From Aquibacillus salsiterrae (lineage in GTDB: Bacteria > Bacillota > Bacilli > Bacillales > Amphibacillaceae), in contig NZ_JAMQKC010000001.1 of assembly GCF_028416595.1 (NCBI RefSeq), forward strand, positions 310,001 through 374,000: DNA of 64,000 bases, given 5' to 3'. Of the stretch, positions 42,698-50,839 are shown piece by piece; position 1 is the stretch's first letter, and every line of letters starts with the position of its first letter. The notes below the pieces were generated by a model, which was given only the letters and a program-made list of their open reading frames with translations, was not told the origin of the DNA and searched no databases. The position numbers were made by a program, and so were the translations under genes.

Positions 42698-43231
42698 TTA
42701 TTTTTTGTAGTCAAATTGTTGTAAAGACCAATGAACTAATCTATTTTTAGTAAAAGGATATAAAAGTGCAAAAAATGCAATATTTGCTACCAATGTTGGA
42801 AGTAATCTAGTAACTATATATTCGTCCCACAATAATGGACTAATTCCAATGAAAAAATAAATAATGTATAATCCCGAGTCTGCCAATAGTATGGCGAGAA
42901 TAGTTAAGGAGAGGGCAACAAAAAAATTCGCATGAAGCATTTTCCTTAATCCATGAATAATATAGATCACAATAGCATAGATAAACATATAAACACCGAT
43001 AACACTAGTATAAACAATATCGATCATTAAACCGAAAAGAATTGCATACAAAACAGAAAAGTAAGTATCCTCTAAATCAAAGAAGACCGTGATTAACACT
43101 AAAAAAACTAATAGCCAATGCGGAATAATCATCCATTCTTGTGCCATCACGCTTCTTGGTAGAAGGTCAGTAGCCACTCCTTCTACTACAATCGTCATGA
43201 GCAGTAAAAAAGGGAGATAAAATCGATGCAT
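42698..43231 (-). CDS. mreD: Rod shape-determining protein MreD
   Basis: Membrane protein of the elongation machinery; 177 residues with about five hydrophobic segments and few charged loops. Sequence is poorly conserved in this family; the call rests on topology, length and the mreB-mreC-mreD-minC order. It starts at the last base of mreC (1-nt overlap). Confidence 0.93.
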   Translation of the reverse strand: MHRFYLPFLLLMTIVVEGVATDLLPRSVMAQEWMIIPHWLLVFLVLITVFFDLEDTYFSVLYAILFGLMIDIVYTSVIGVYMFIYAIVIYIIHGLRKMLHANFFVALSLTILAILLADSGLYIIYFFIGISPLLWDEYIVTRLLPTLVANIAFFALLYPFTKNRLVHWSLQQFDYKK

Positions 43232-44115
43232 TACTCTCCCTCCTCGACAGTCTGACCTTCTGTTTGCTCAGGTTGTTGTGCCATGCGTTTTACAACAATA
43301 ACGTGATTTAGTTTTTCAAAGTCCGCGGATGGTTTTACATATGCTACTTGTGTTAAACCATATTTATCAGGAACTATTTCTTTTATTGTACCTATTTCAA
43401 GCCCTTTTGGGAATACCCCACCTAAGCCTGAAGAGACAACAAGTTCTCCTTTTTTTAGTTCGGTATCATATTCATTCAACTCTAACAAAAGGTTTTCTTC
43501 CTTTTCTTCATACCCGACAATAAAGCCAGAAACATTGTCATTTATTTTTTCACTATTCACATAAACCGAGATACGATTGGAGCGATCAAAACCAGACAGT
43601 AACAAGACAGTGGAAGAGAATTGGGAAGTATTTAAAACTTTCCCAATCATCCCTTCACCTGTAATAACAGCCATATTTTTCTTTACCCCGTGTTGTTCCC
43701 CGCGGTTGATTTTAACTTGTTCGAACCACTGTTCGGGACTTCTAGCAATAACAGAGGCCTGGATTGGTTGCATGTCATTAATTGATTCAGTTTTCCCAAT
43801 TATACTCCTTAATTCCTCGTTATCTCGACGTAATTCTTGCACTTCATAAACTAGATTTTTATATTCATTTAATCTAGATTTTAAAACTTGGTTCTCCTGA
43901 TAGACATTTTTTATATCATCAATATTTCCTATTACTGTTGTAGTAAATTCAACGGGAACATTTACGATACTTTGAAACCAGCCAACAGTATCATGTAAAA
44001 ATTGTTCAAACGTTGACAGCTCCTCCCGGTCTCTTAAGGAGAATCCAATTAAACCGACTAATATTATAAATCCAACAAGGATAATAAATAGCCGTTTCCT
44101 ACGAAAAAAAGCCAT
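43231..44115 (-). CDS. mreC: Rod shape-determining protein MreC
   Basis: Bitopic membrane protein linking MreB to wall synthesis. It has 294 residues. One N-terminal helix at about 8-25 (RLFIILVGFIILVGLIGFSL), a coiled coil at about 70-105 (YQENQVLKSRLNEYKNLVYEVQELRRDNEELRS), then the beta-rich MreC domain with ASVIARSPEQWFEQVKINRGEQHGV and VVSSGLGGVFPKGLEIGTI. It ends in an acidic tail (PEQTEGQTVEEGE). It is downstream of mreB by 15 nt. Confidence 0.96.
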   Translation of the reverse strand: MAFFRRKRLFIILVGFIILVGLIGFSLRDREELSTFEQFLHDTVGWFQSIVNVPVEFTTTVIGNIDDIKNVYQENQVLKSRLNEYKNLVYEVQELRRDNEELRSIIGKTESINDMQPIQASVIARSPEQWFEQVKINRGEQHGVKKNMAVITGEGMIGKVLNTSQFSSTVLLLSGFDRSNRISVYVNSEKINDNVSGFIVGYEEKEENLLLELNEYDTELKKGELVVSSGLGGVFPKGLEIGTIKEIVPDKYGLTQVAYVKPSADFEKLNHVIVVKRMAQQPEQTEGQTVEEGE

Positions 44116-44130
44116 AAATTAAACACCCAC

Positions 44131-45171
44131 TTAATCCAGTGTAGAACGCGAAGAAACACTTGGTTGTGATCGGAAATATTCGATGTAATCCAATGATTTC
44201 CCAGTTCCTATTGCAACACTATCTAATGGTTCCTCTGCAACAAAAACAGGCATTTTTGTTTCCTCACTAATAACGTGGTCAAGACCTTTTAGTAACGCAC
44301 CACCACCTGATAACACAATTCCTCTGTCCATAATATCAGCAGCAAGTTCTGGTGGAGTCTTTTCCAATGTATTTTTCACAGCATCGATGATAGCGGAAAC
44401 GGTATCCTTCAAGGATAATGCTATTTCTTCAGCAGATATTGTTATTGTTTTTGGTAATCCTGTTAATAGATCTCTACCTCTAATATCCATTTCTTCATTT
44501 TCTAATGGTTTTCCTGCAGAACCAATGTCCATTTTAATTGACTCTGCAGACCGTTCTCCAATCATTAGATTATAGTGTTTTCTTACATATTGGATAATTG
44601 CTTCATCCATATCATCACCTGCAACTCGAATGGACTGCCATGTGACAATCCCACCGAGAGAAATAATCGCTACTTCCGTTGTTCCGCCACCAATGTCAAC
44701 AATCATACTGCCTGTTGGTTCCCATACAGGCAGTCCAGCACCAATTGCTGCAGCAAATGGTTCTGCAATTGGGAAAGCATCCTTAGCACCTGCTTGCTTT
44801 GTTGCATCAATAACTGCACGTTCCTCAACCATTGTAATTCCAGACGGAACACAAACCATAACATTTGGTTTCTTTGCAAATGAGGATCTGTTTTTTTGTG
44901 CTTGTTTGATATAATACTTCATCATTGCTGCTGTCGTATCATAATCAGCAATGACTCCATCTTTCATTGGTCTGATTACTAAAATATTGCCTGGAGTCCG
45001 TCCAATCATATTTTTGGCTGAACTACCAACAGCTTCTATATTACCAGTTGCTTTGTTCTGAGCAACCACTGAAGGCTCTCTTACTACAATTCCTTTACCT
45101 TTAACGTACACTAATGTATTTGCTGTACCTAAATCGATACCTAAGTCTTGTGAAAAACTAAATCTTGCCAA
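44131..45171 (-). CDS. mreB: Rod shape-determining actin homologue MreB
   Basis: Actin-like filament protein that guides cylindrical wall growth. The start is set at TTG 45171 ([19 protein letters not shown]), 6 nt after GGAAAGGGAG; an ATG eight codons upstream has no ribosome binding site. 346 residues. Nucleotide-binding motifs are [14 protein letters not shown] (phosphate 1), [19 protein letters not shown] (phosphate 2) and [13 protein letters not shown] (adenosine). It heads mreBCD-minCD. A 305-nt gap separates it from radC. Confidence 0.97.
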   Translation of the reverse strand: MARFSFSQDLGIDLGTANTLVYVKGKGIVVREPSVVAQNKATGNIEAVGSSAKNMIGRTPGNILVIRPMKDGVIADYDTTAAMMKYYIKQAQKNRSSFAKKPNVMVCVPSGITMVEERAVIDATKQAGAKDAFPIAEPFAAAIGAGLPVWEPTGSMIVDIGGGTTEVAIISLGGIVTWQSIRVAGDDMDEAIIQYVRKHYNLMIGERSAESIKMDIGSAGKPLENEEMDIRGRDLLTGLPKTITISAEEIALSLKDTVSAIIDAVKNTLEKTPPELAADIMDRGIVLSGGGALLKGLDHVISEETKMPVFVAEEPLDSVAIGTGKSLDYIEYFRSQPSVSSRSTLD

Positions 45172-45333
45172 GAAAATCTCCCTTTCCTTAGTCATTCCTT
45201 TTTAATAAGTCCTATACCAGTTATATGTAGCTTGTACTATAACGATTCTTATCATAACATATAAACTATCCATGACTAGTAGTTGCAGCGTAATAATGAC
45301 TCCAATATTTTATGTATCATGTAATGAGAAGAA

Positions 45334-45368
45334 GCGCCAATTACAAGTGATCCACTTGAAAATGGCGC
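45334..45368 (-). other. Imperfect long hairpin between radC and mreB
   Basis: Minus strand GCGCCATTTTCAAGT and ACTTGTAATTGGCGC pair with two mismatches around GGATC. A pyrimidine-rich TTCTTCTC follows rather than a T run. It may be the radC-side terminator or an RNA processing site. The rest of the 45172-45476 gap shows no gene; the mreB promoter should lie here. Confidence 0.4.
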
Positions 45369-45476
45369 CAACTACTTTGTTAACAATAATTATACGAAAA
45401 AAAACTAAAAATAGATAGTAATTTATCGCTTGTTTACGACTTCCTTATTTCCCTTTCCTTTCATGGCACGTTTTAC

Positions 45477-45617
45477 TTACAAATACCCCTTCTCTTTTAA
45501 TGAGACGAATTTATGATCACCAATAATTAAGTGATCTAACAATTCAATTCCGATCATTTTTCCGCACTCAGCTAACCTTTTAGTTACATGGATATCCTCT
45601 TGAGAAGGAGATGGGTC
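45477..45617 (-). CDS. radC: RadC, exon 2 (C-terminal 46 residues, downstream of the group II intron)
   Basis: Begins at GAC 45617 directly after the intron and reads [20 protein letters not shown], then [25 protein letters not shown] and TAA at 45477. This completes the JAMM/MPN-like motif started in exon 1 (HNHPSG joined to DPSPSQED). It has no start of its own, so it is expressed only if the intron is spliced from the transcript. Joined to exon 1 it gives 229 residues, close to the 231 of B. subtilis RadC. Confidence 0.93.
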   Translation of the reverse strand, partial: DPSPSQEDIHVTKRLAECGKMIGIELLDHLIIGDHKFVSLKEKGYL

Positions 45618-45697
45618 GTAGGGTAGGGAGCATGCGCCTTACTTTGTCACCAAAAGCAGGTCTCACAATCCCCCCCTCAGAACCGTACGTACACCTT

Positions 45698-45870
45698 TCA
45701 GTGTATACGGCTCGCCAGTTGACTAATTGGGATTTGCTTCTCGTAGTGATTATGATGGCACTTAAAGATAGGACAAGTGTTTTTCTATTGCGTTGAATCA
45801 TAATCTTGTCCAGATATGTTAAGTTACGTTTTATTCCTTATGTCACATTAATTTACGGACGTGGTAAGAC
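45698..45870 (-). pseudogene. Frameshifted HNH endonuclease remnant of the intron protein
   Basis: After the intact frame reaches EACSTTEAQMEV it breaks off as LPRP-stop. The expected HNH domain continues in pieces in other frames: YHVRKL just past the break, then MIQRNRKTLVLS, then CHHNHYEKQIPISQLAS, the last ending at a TGA (45700-45698) inside domain V. At least three frame changes are needed to join them, and one expected cysteine reads serine (LVLS). So the DNA endonuclease part of the intron protein is decayed. Confidence 0.85.
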
Positions 45871-47592
45871 TTCCATCTGAGCTTCTGTTGTACTGCACGC
45901 TTCACATTTATTCGCCAATAATCGTTGTTCAAATTCTGTCCTACCTGAATATTTCCATGTATTAGCTAGCTGGTCTATTTCAGACGAATCTGCTTTAAGT
46001 GCACCCTTATGTTTAGGAAGGTCTTTAAGTTTCACAAGCTGATGAATTTTTTCATTGCCTTGTTTATCTTTTCTAACAATGCTTAAGACTCCCTGTATGT
46101 GCGTCCTCATGCTTGAAGCAACCTTCTTTGAGCTACTTCTACGTTTATTGGCGATGGTTTTAATAAAGCTACTTTCTGCCAGATAGAATAACTTGTCTAG
46201 ATGGTGATAGTTATTCGCTAGCTTGTAGTAGTTTGCAATTCCCCTTAACTCAGCGTTATAGGTATACAGAATTTCTAACTCCGAATTGTTGATTAGCTTT
46301 GCTCTGTGAATTACTTTAAAAGTATCTAGGTTTCCATATCCATTTTTTATCGCAAATTCTTTTATTTTCTTTTCAGGAATCTCTAACTTAATTGCACCTG
46401 AGAGTGTTCGCTTTTTCAATGGATGCTTTTGGGTTTTATACGTGACGGTTTTAACCTTAATCTCATTCCATGTATGGAACTCATATCCAAGAAAGGGAAT
46501 TGGCTGTTCCAAATGAGTGATGAGCGTTTCTTCTTCACTTAGGTCAAGATAAAGTTCCTTTTCAAGAAAAGTTTTACTCATTTCTTTTATATATAATGCA
46601 CTTTGTTTGGAACCTGCAATCCCTATAACAAAATCTTCAGCATACCGAACATATTTCATTCTCTGATAAAATTTGTCCATAGGGTCCACAGAAGGAATCC
46701 CAACCTGCTTCGTTTTAAGTTCTTGGATGTTTAGAATTAATTCATCTCGCCCTTCCCACAGTTGATGTCCATTTCTTTCATCAAGTCTATTTATCTTTTT
46801 GGACAAGGTGTTGATTTTTGAACGAATTTTGGCGTATTCTCCATTTCTAACTCTACTTTTTCCTATATCGAATTTCTCCATTTGTTTTTCCATAAATATG
46901 TCAAATTCATGGAGATAGATATTAGCAAGCAAAGGTGAGATAATACCTCCCTGTGGCGTACCGCTGTATGTTTTATGATAGGTCCAATTCTCCATGACAC
47001 CACAAGTAAGCGCATTATGAATAAGAAGCAGGAAACGACGATCATGGATTTTTTTTGAAATTAAATGGATTAATACAGAATGGTCAATCTGGTCAAAGAA
47101 GCCTTTGATGTCTCCTTCAATACACCATGTTAAGCCATTCCACGTGTTTTTGATTTGGGATAGAGCTGTGTGACAGCTTCTTCCTTCTCTAAACCCATGG
47201 GAATTGTCTGAGAATACTGGTTCATATACACTATCCAATATCATTCTCATAACTTCCTGTACAATCTTATCTTTAAAATTAGCAACTCCTAAAGGTCGCT
47301 TTTTTCCATTAGATTTCGATTTCGGGATATAAACCGTTCTTACAGGTGCAAACCGAAATGTTCCAGCCTTTAATTGCTCGATGATGTCATCTATTTTCTG
47401 TAAACTGCAACCATCTATTTCATCAGTTATACCCTTTGTTAGATTCCCTGCATTTGGATATAGTTTTGCATATGCTTTAATCCACAGTTCTTTGTTATAC
47501 ATGAGACGGTAACAATCCGTAATAATGTTTTCTTTTTGAGAAGCTTTCCTTATAACGTCTAACTGTCGAAATGGATTCTTTGCCATGTTCAT
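45853..47592 (-). CDS. ltrA: Group II intron reverse transcriptase/maturase, C-terminally truncated
   Basis: 579 residues. RT blocks are seen in order: RPLGVANFKDKIVQEVMRMILDSVYEPVFSDNSHGFREGRSCHTAL, EGDIKGFFDQIDHSVLIHLI (Asp of the first catalytic block), TPQGGIISPLLANIYLHEFD, then VRYAEDFVIG where most such enzymes have YADD. The maturase X domain includes LRGIANYYKLANNYHHLDKL. The frame then ends early in the HNH domain (CEACSTTEAQMEV, then four residues and a stop). It could still help splicing as a maturase; reverse transcription and mobility are doubtful. It lies in intron domain IV. The gene symbol is used in the general group II sense. Confidence 0.88.
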   Translation of the reverse strand: MNMAKNPFRQLDVIRKASQKENIITDCYRLMYNKELWIKAYAKLYPNAGNLTKGITDEIDGCSLQKIDDIIEQLKAGTFRFAPVRTVYIPKSKSNGKKRPLGVANFKDKIVQEVMRMILDSVYEPVFSDNSHGFREGRSCHTALSQIKNTWNGLTWCIEGDIKGFFDQIDHSVLIHLISKKIHDRRFLLLIHNALTCGVMENWTYHKTYSGTPQGGIISPLLANIYLHEFDIFMEKQMEKFDIGKSRVRNGEYAKIRSKINTLSKKINRLDERNGHQLWEGRDELILNIQELKTKQVGIPSVDPMDKFYQRMKYVRYAEDFVIGIAGSKQSALYIKEMSKTFLEKELYLDLSEEETLITHLEQPIPFLGYEFHTWNEIKVKTVTYKTQKHPLKKRTLSGAIKLEIPEKKIKEFAIKNGYGNLDTFKVIHRAKLINNSELEILYTYNAELRGIANYYKLANNYHHLDKLFYLAESSFIKTIANKRRSSSKKVASSMRTHIQGVLSIVRKDKQGNEKIHQLVKLKDLPKHKGALKADSSEIDQLANTWKYSGRTEFEQRLLANKCEACSTTEAQMEVLPRP

Positions 47593-48142
47593 GACTCCTT
47601 TCTAGTTAACGTTAACATCAACCTGTCTCCCTTCCCCCTGCTAAACTCATTACAAGCAAACGTTGGGTACTATGGAGACTCCGTTACCATATGCAATTTT
47701 CATACCTAATGGCACTTGCACTTAGATAATCCCTGCATTATGACATAATCTTAGATAGGTAATGGTTAGGCATCCCTTTCGACGGTTTCCTCTAGTTGAG
47801 GATTGAAGGACAAACCTTACTATGGGAAGGAAAGCAGCAATTTCCAATAGACGCTCTAGAGATACGTCTCCCATTTTGTCCTCATTGTCTGTTAGCTATC
47901 GTAGACAATGGCGCACCCATCGCTCATTCGTCTAGGATTCAAGCAGTATAGCTTTTACCATACATCACTTGGTCTGAAGAACTGACTCGACGTTAGATAG
48001 CTTTGTCGTCTTTTCTCCTTTTCACATCATGCTCTGTTCCCTCTATGGGTTTCCCCTCAAGGTAAGATGCTGACCATAGAACATTGTAAGGAGTTCTAGA
48101 TTTCCTTAGAAATCGCTAAGATTACGCACCTTGCAGGCGCAC

Positions 48143-48691
48143 TCCGGATGGATGGTTATGGGCACATATGATAGATGCAGCAGAACGTTTTACTGCTTCG
48201 CGGAACACTTCTCTTGGATGGACGATAGAGGCATTTAAACTACCAATAAAAATTGTTTGTCTATGAAGTATTTGGTTTTTGGTATTTAAAAAGAGGCAAA
48301 CGAAGTGTTCTTGTTTTAAGTTCCTCATTTCTTCCATAACGTAATCTGCACCATCTTCAGGGCTTCTTACAACATAACGTTCTTGCTTCTTAAACTGATT
48401 CATCCGTTTTCCTAGTTCAATTGCAGCTAATATAATAATCCCTTTTACGTTACCAATACCTTTAATTGCTGTTAATTCTTCAATAGTGCAGTCTCTTAAT
48501 AGGTGAAGTCCTTCAAAGTGCATGAGTACCCTTTGCGCTAATACTGTAACCGACTCTTCTTTTGTTCCGGTGCCAATTAAAATCGATAGTAACTCTTGAT
48601 TAGATAATTGGGACGGCCCGAGTTCTAGTAGCCGTTCCCTTGGTCTATCTTGTTTTGGAACATCTTTCATCATCATTTTGGTTTCTGCCAT
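48143..48691 (-). CDS. radC: RadC, exon 1 (N-terminal 183 residues, upstream of the group II intron)
   Basis: Starts MAETKMMMKDVPKQDRPRERLLELGPSQLSNQELLSILIGTGTK. A helix-hairpin-helix (LTAIKGIGNVKGIIIL) lies at about 70-85. The MPN/JAMM-like domain runs to ICAHNHPSG, where the coding sequence stops at 48143 with codon GGA and the intron begins. Unspliced translation would add a few intron-encoded residues (VRLQGA) and stop at 48122. Despite its name RadC has no settled repair role. It is downstream of maf, as in B. subtilis (maf-radC-mreB). Confidence 0.94.
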
Positions 48692-48742
48692 TATTTCAAC
48701 CCTTCCATTTTTTCTAAGAACATCTGCTTGTCGTGTTCTTTT

Positions 48743-49318
48743 CTACGCGATTACAAATGATGGATGAACATCAAAATCCCTAAGGCACTGAACCACTTTT
48801 GATAAAGGAAGTCCTACCACATTGTAATAGTCACCTTCAATTTGCTTCACGAATAACGCTCCTGCTGTTTGAATACCATAACCACCAGCTTTATCAAAAG
48901 GGTCACCAGTACCAACATAAGCATCAATTACCTTTTGGGGAACGTTCCAGAATTCAACAGAAGTAGATTGAGTAATTAACACATCCTTCTTCACCGACTT
49001 TATTCTCACTGCTGTCCACACGTCGTGCTGTTTTCCATTTAATTTCGTTAACATAGATACAGCCTCATCAACAGTAGCAGGTTTAGTTAGGATTTGGCCA
49101 TCAAATGATACTACTGTATCAGCAGTAAGAACGACTTGGTCATCTTGGATTGTAACAGCTTCCCCCTTCCTATATGCAAGCTTTTTTACAAGTGTTTCAG
49201 GATCACTTTCAATAACAGTTGATTCATCAACATCAGTTGTAAGCACCTCAAATCTAAAAGATACTTGTTCCAACAATTCTTTTCTTCTTGGAGAACCAGA
49301 AGCAAGAATTAACTTCAT
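48743..49318 (-). CDS. maf: Maf family nucleotide pyrophosphatase
   Basis: 191 residues. It hydrolyses dTTP/UTP and modified nucleotides and affects septation in B. subtilis. Signatures are LASGSPRRKELLEQ at residues 4-17, VVLTADTVVSFDGQILTKP at about 61-79, and DPFDKAGGYGIQTAGALFVKQIEGDYYNVVGLPL. It is followed by radC after 51 nt with the same orientation, and preceded by the spoIIB terminator. Confidence 0.97.
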   Translation of the reverse strand: MKLILASGSPRRKELLEQVSFRFEVLTTDVDESTVIESDPETLVKKLAYRKGEAVTIQDDQVVLTADTVVSFDGQILTKPATVDEAVSMLTKLNGKQHDVWTAVRIKSVKKDVLITQSTSVEFWNVPQKVIDAYVGTGDPFDKAGGYGIQTAGALFVKQIEGDYYNVVGLPLSKVVQCLRDFDVHPSFVIA

Positions 49319-49469
49319 TATCTGAACTCCTTTCTATTGTTCTATGCTTTATATTAACTAGTCTGCTGCCATAGAACAAATTGACAAAATCAATAAATGT
49401 CTCACTTTTTGTTGCTGAAAAAGTGATTATCCTCTTAATGTTTTTACATTTTATTGAAAAAAAATGCGA

Positions 49470-49504
49470 AAAAAAGAATAAGTAGCCGTTTCTACTTATT
49501 CTTT
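49470..49504 (-). terminator. spoIIB terminator overlapping its stop codon
   Basis: Minus strand AAAGAATAAGTAG and CTACTTATTCTTT form a perfect 13-bp stem with loop AAACGG, followed by TTTTCGC. The left arm contains the TAA stop of spoIIB, so the terminator starts within the gene's last codons. Confidence 0.88.
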
Positions 49505-50476
49505 GCTTAAAGATGTATATAATTCCCATAATTGCAACAAATAAATTTGTAATTGTTTCGGATCCTCTGCTGATTTGATTCCTTCCACAAGGTTTGTTGC
49601 TTCCTGTTGTATTTTCACTAAACGTTCATTATTTGTCTCTGGTATCATATCTAACCATTCTTCCCACAACAAGCCTGCATCAGTTAGTTGCTCTGTATTA
49701 CCAATTGCCTGTAACGACTTGTTCCAGTTGTCAGGAAATGCTGTTAACCACTCAGATTCTACCTTTGTTAATTCTATCGTGCTTGAGTCTGTTTGCCAAC
49801 TCCTTACATACGGGTCTTCCATTCCCTCGATATTAGCATTTTTAATAGAAGAGGCTGCCTTTTCTACGTCAGCTTTTTGATTAGCTATACCAACAAAAAT
49901 TCGAAATCCACTATCATCCTGCCATACCATAGTTGGAAAACCACCCTGTGCAAATCCATCTTGTATCTGACTAGCCTTTTCCTTAGTAGAGACTAACCCC
50001 CCCTGAATAATAAAAGCTTCCATAGGTTGTAATTCAGTAGAAACTGTATTTATCTTACTTGTCGAATTTTCACTAGCATTCGTGTCCAATTGCTCAACAG
50101 TAGGACTAGATACTTGATTAGAAGTCTGCGCAGCTTGTACACCACTATCATCAATACCCGCTAACATCTTAAGCATGATAAACCCTAATGAGACCCCAAT
50201 AACTGTCGCGGACAAAGCTGCTAAACCGAATACTTTGAACACCGGCGGAATCTTTTTGGGTCGCTTATACGTGACATCTGATTCCAACCAGGCATCAAGA
50301 TCACCAGAGTCCTCATTTTTTTCAAATTCTAGCAAATCTTCTGGGTCATATAGTCTTTCTGTTGAGGCTGCTTGTTCTTCAAAAGAGGAGTTCCAACTTT
50401 CTCTTTCCTTTTGCTCACCAGTTAAAGCCGCCTCTTTCCCGTTCAGTTTAACCGAAATGGTTTTGTAGTTATCCAC
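49496..50476 (-). CDS. spoIIB: Stage II sporulation protein B with SPOR domain
   Basis: 326 residues. The cytosolic N-terminal part (MDNYKTISVKLNGKEAAL, acidic DPEDLLEFEKNEDSGDLDAWLE) is followed by a membrane helix at about 85-107 and a Ser/Thr/Asn-rich linker. A SPOR domain at about 153-225 (EAFIIQGGLVSTKEKASQIQDGF, FRIFVGIANQKADVE) would bind denuded peptidoglycan at the septum. In B. subtilis SpoIIB localises SpoIIM/P/D at the sporulation septum. It is between folC and maf as there. The conserved start sequence supports this ATG. Confidence 0.88.
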   Translation of the reverse strand: MDNYKTISVKLNGKEAALTGEQKERESWNSSFEEQAASTERLYDPEDLLEFEKNEDSGDLDAWLESDVTYKRPKKIPPVFKVFGLAALSATVIGVSLGFIMLKMLAGIDDSGVQAAQTSNQVSSPTVEQLDTNASENSTSKINTVSTELQPMEAFIIQGGLVSTKEKASQIQDGFAQGGFPTMVWQDDSGFRIFVGIANQKADVEKAASSIKNANIEGMEDPYVRSWQTDSSTIELTKVESEWLTAFPDNWNKSLQAIGNTEQLTDAGLLWEEWLDMIPETNNERLVKIQQEATNLVEGIKSAEDPKQLQIYLLQLWELYTSLSKE

Positions 50477-50839
50477 TTAGCTCCCTCGTTTCTAGTAAGT
50501 TTGTCTTTAATCTATCATAACGAGGATGAAAAGTAAGACGAGGTTTGTCAGATGCAATTTGCTAGTTTACAACATATAATTGCAATCTTCTCCTAATATT
50601 TTTATTTCCTGATGAAAGTCCGCATTCACAAAAAACAAATAAATAGGTGGATAAAACACTGATTTACAAGTATTTTCTACCTAGTTTGCTTGCATTAGAA
50701 ACTACTTTTCTTGACAAATTAAAAGTGACAAGGTGAAAGAACTTTGGATTCTTTTGTTGGCAGAAGTCGTAACTTGTGACTAACTAATTTGAAACTCTAT
50801 AAGAAATTTCTATTTTTTCTAGAGAAAGCACAGTGAACG
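50477..50839. other. Intergenic gap between folC and spoIIB
   Basis: 363 nt with no convincing gene on either strand and no repeat copy. The comC prepilin peptidase gene found near here in B. subtilis is absent. AT-rich stretches with TTGACA at about 50713 could hold promoter elements for either strand; the spoIIB promoter should lie near its left end. No clear terminator follows folC. Confidence 0.5.

Larger units (their letters stand above)
45618..48142 (-). mobile_element. Group II intron inserted in radC, same strand as host gene
   Basis: About 2525 nt. The 5' end is GTGCGCC right after the radC codon GGA (48143). The 3' end is CCCTAC before GAC (45617). A domain V hairpin lies at 45680-45713: GAGCCGTATAC, bulge and loop around GAAA, then GTACGTACGGTTC, with the catalytic AGC near its 5' base. 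A domain VI region (GAGGGGGGGATTGTGAG onward) follows to the 3' end. Domain IV carries a reverse transcriptase gene. The 550 nt upstream of that gene should hold domains I-III. Orientation permits splicing from radC mRNA. I did not fold it or find EBS/IBS pairs. Confidence 0.93.

Noticed and set aside
45580-45801. Small minus-strand frame MIQRNRKTLVLS... as an independent gene
   Set aside because: It is a frame-shifted piece of the intron protein's HNH domain and runs through domain V of the intron.
49254-49529. Minus-strand frame between spoIIB and maf
   Set aside because: It crosses the spoIIB terminator and overlaps the maf start out of frame; codon use is AT-random.
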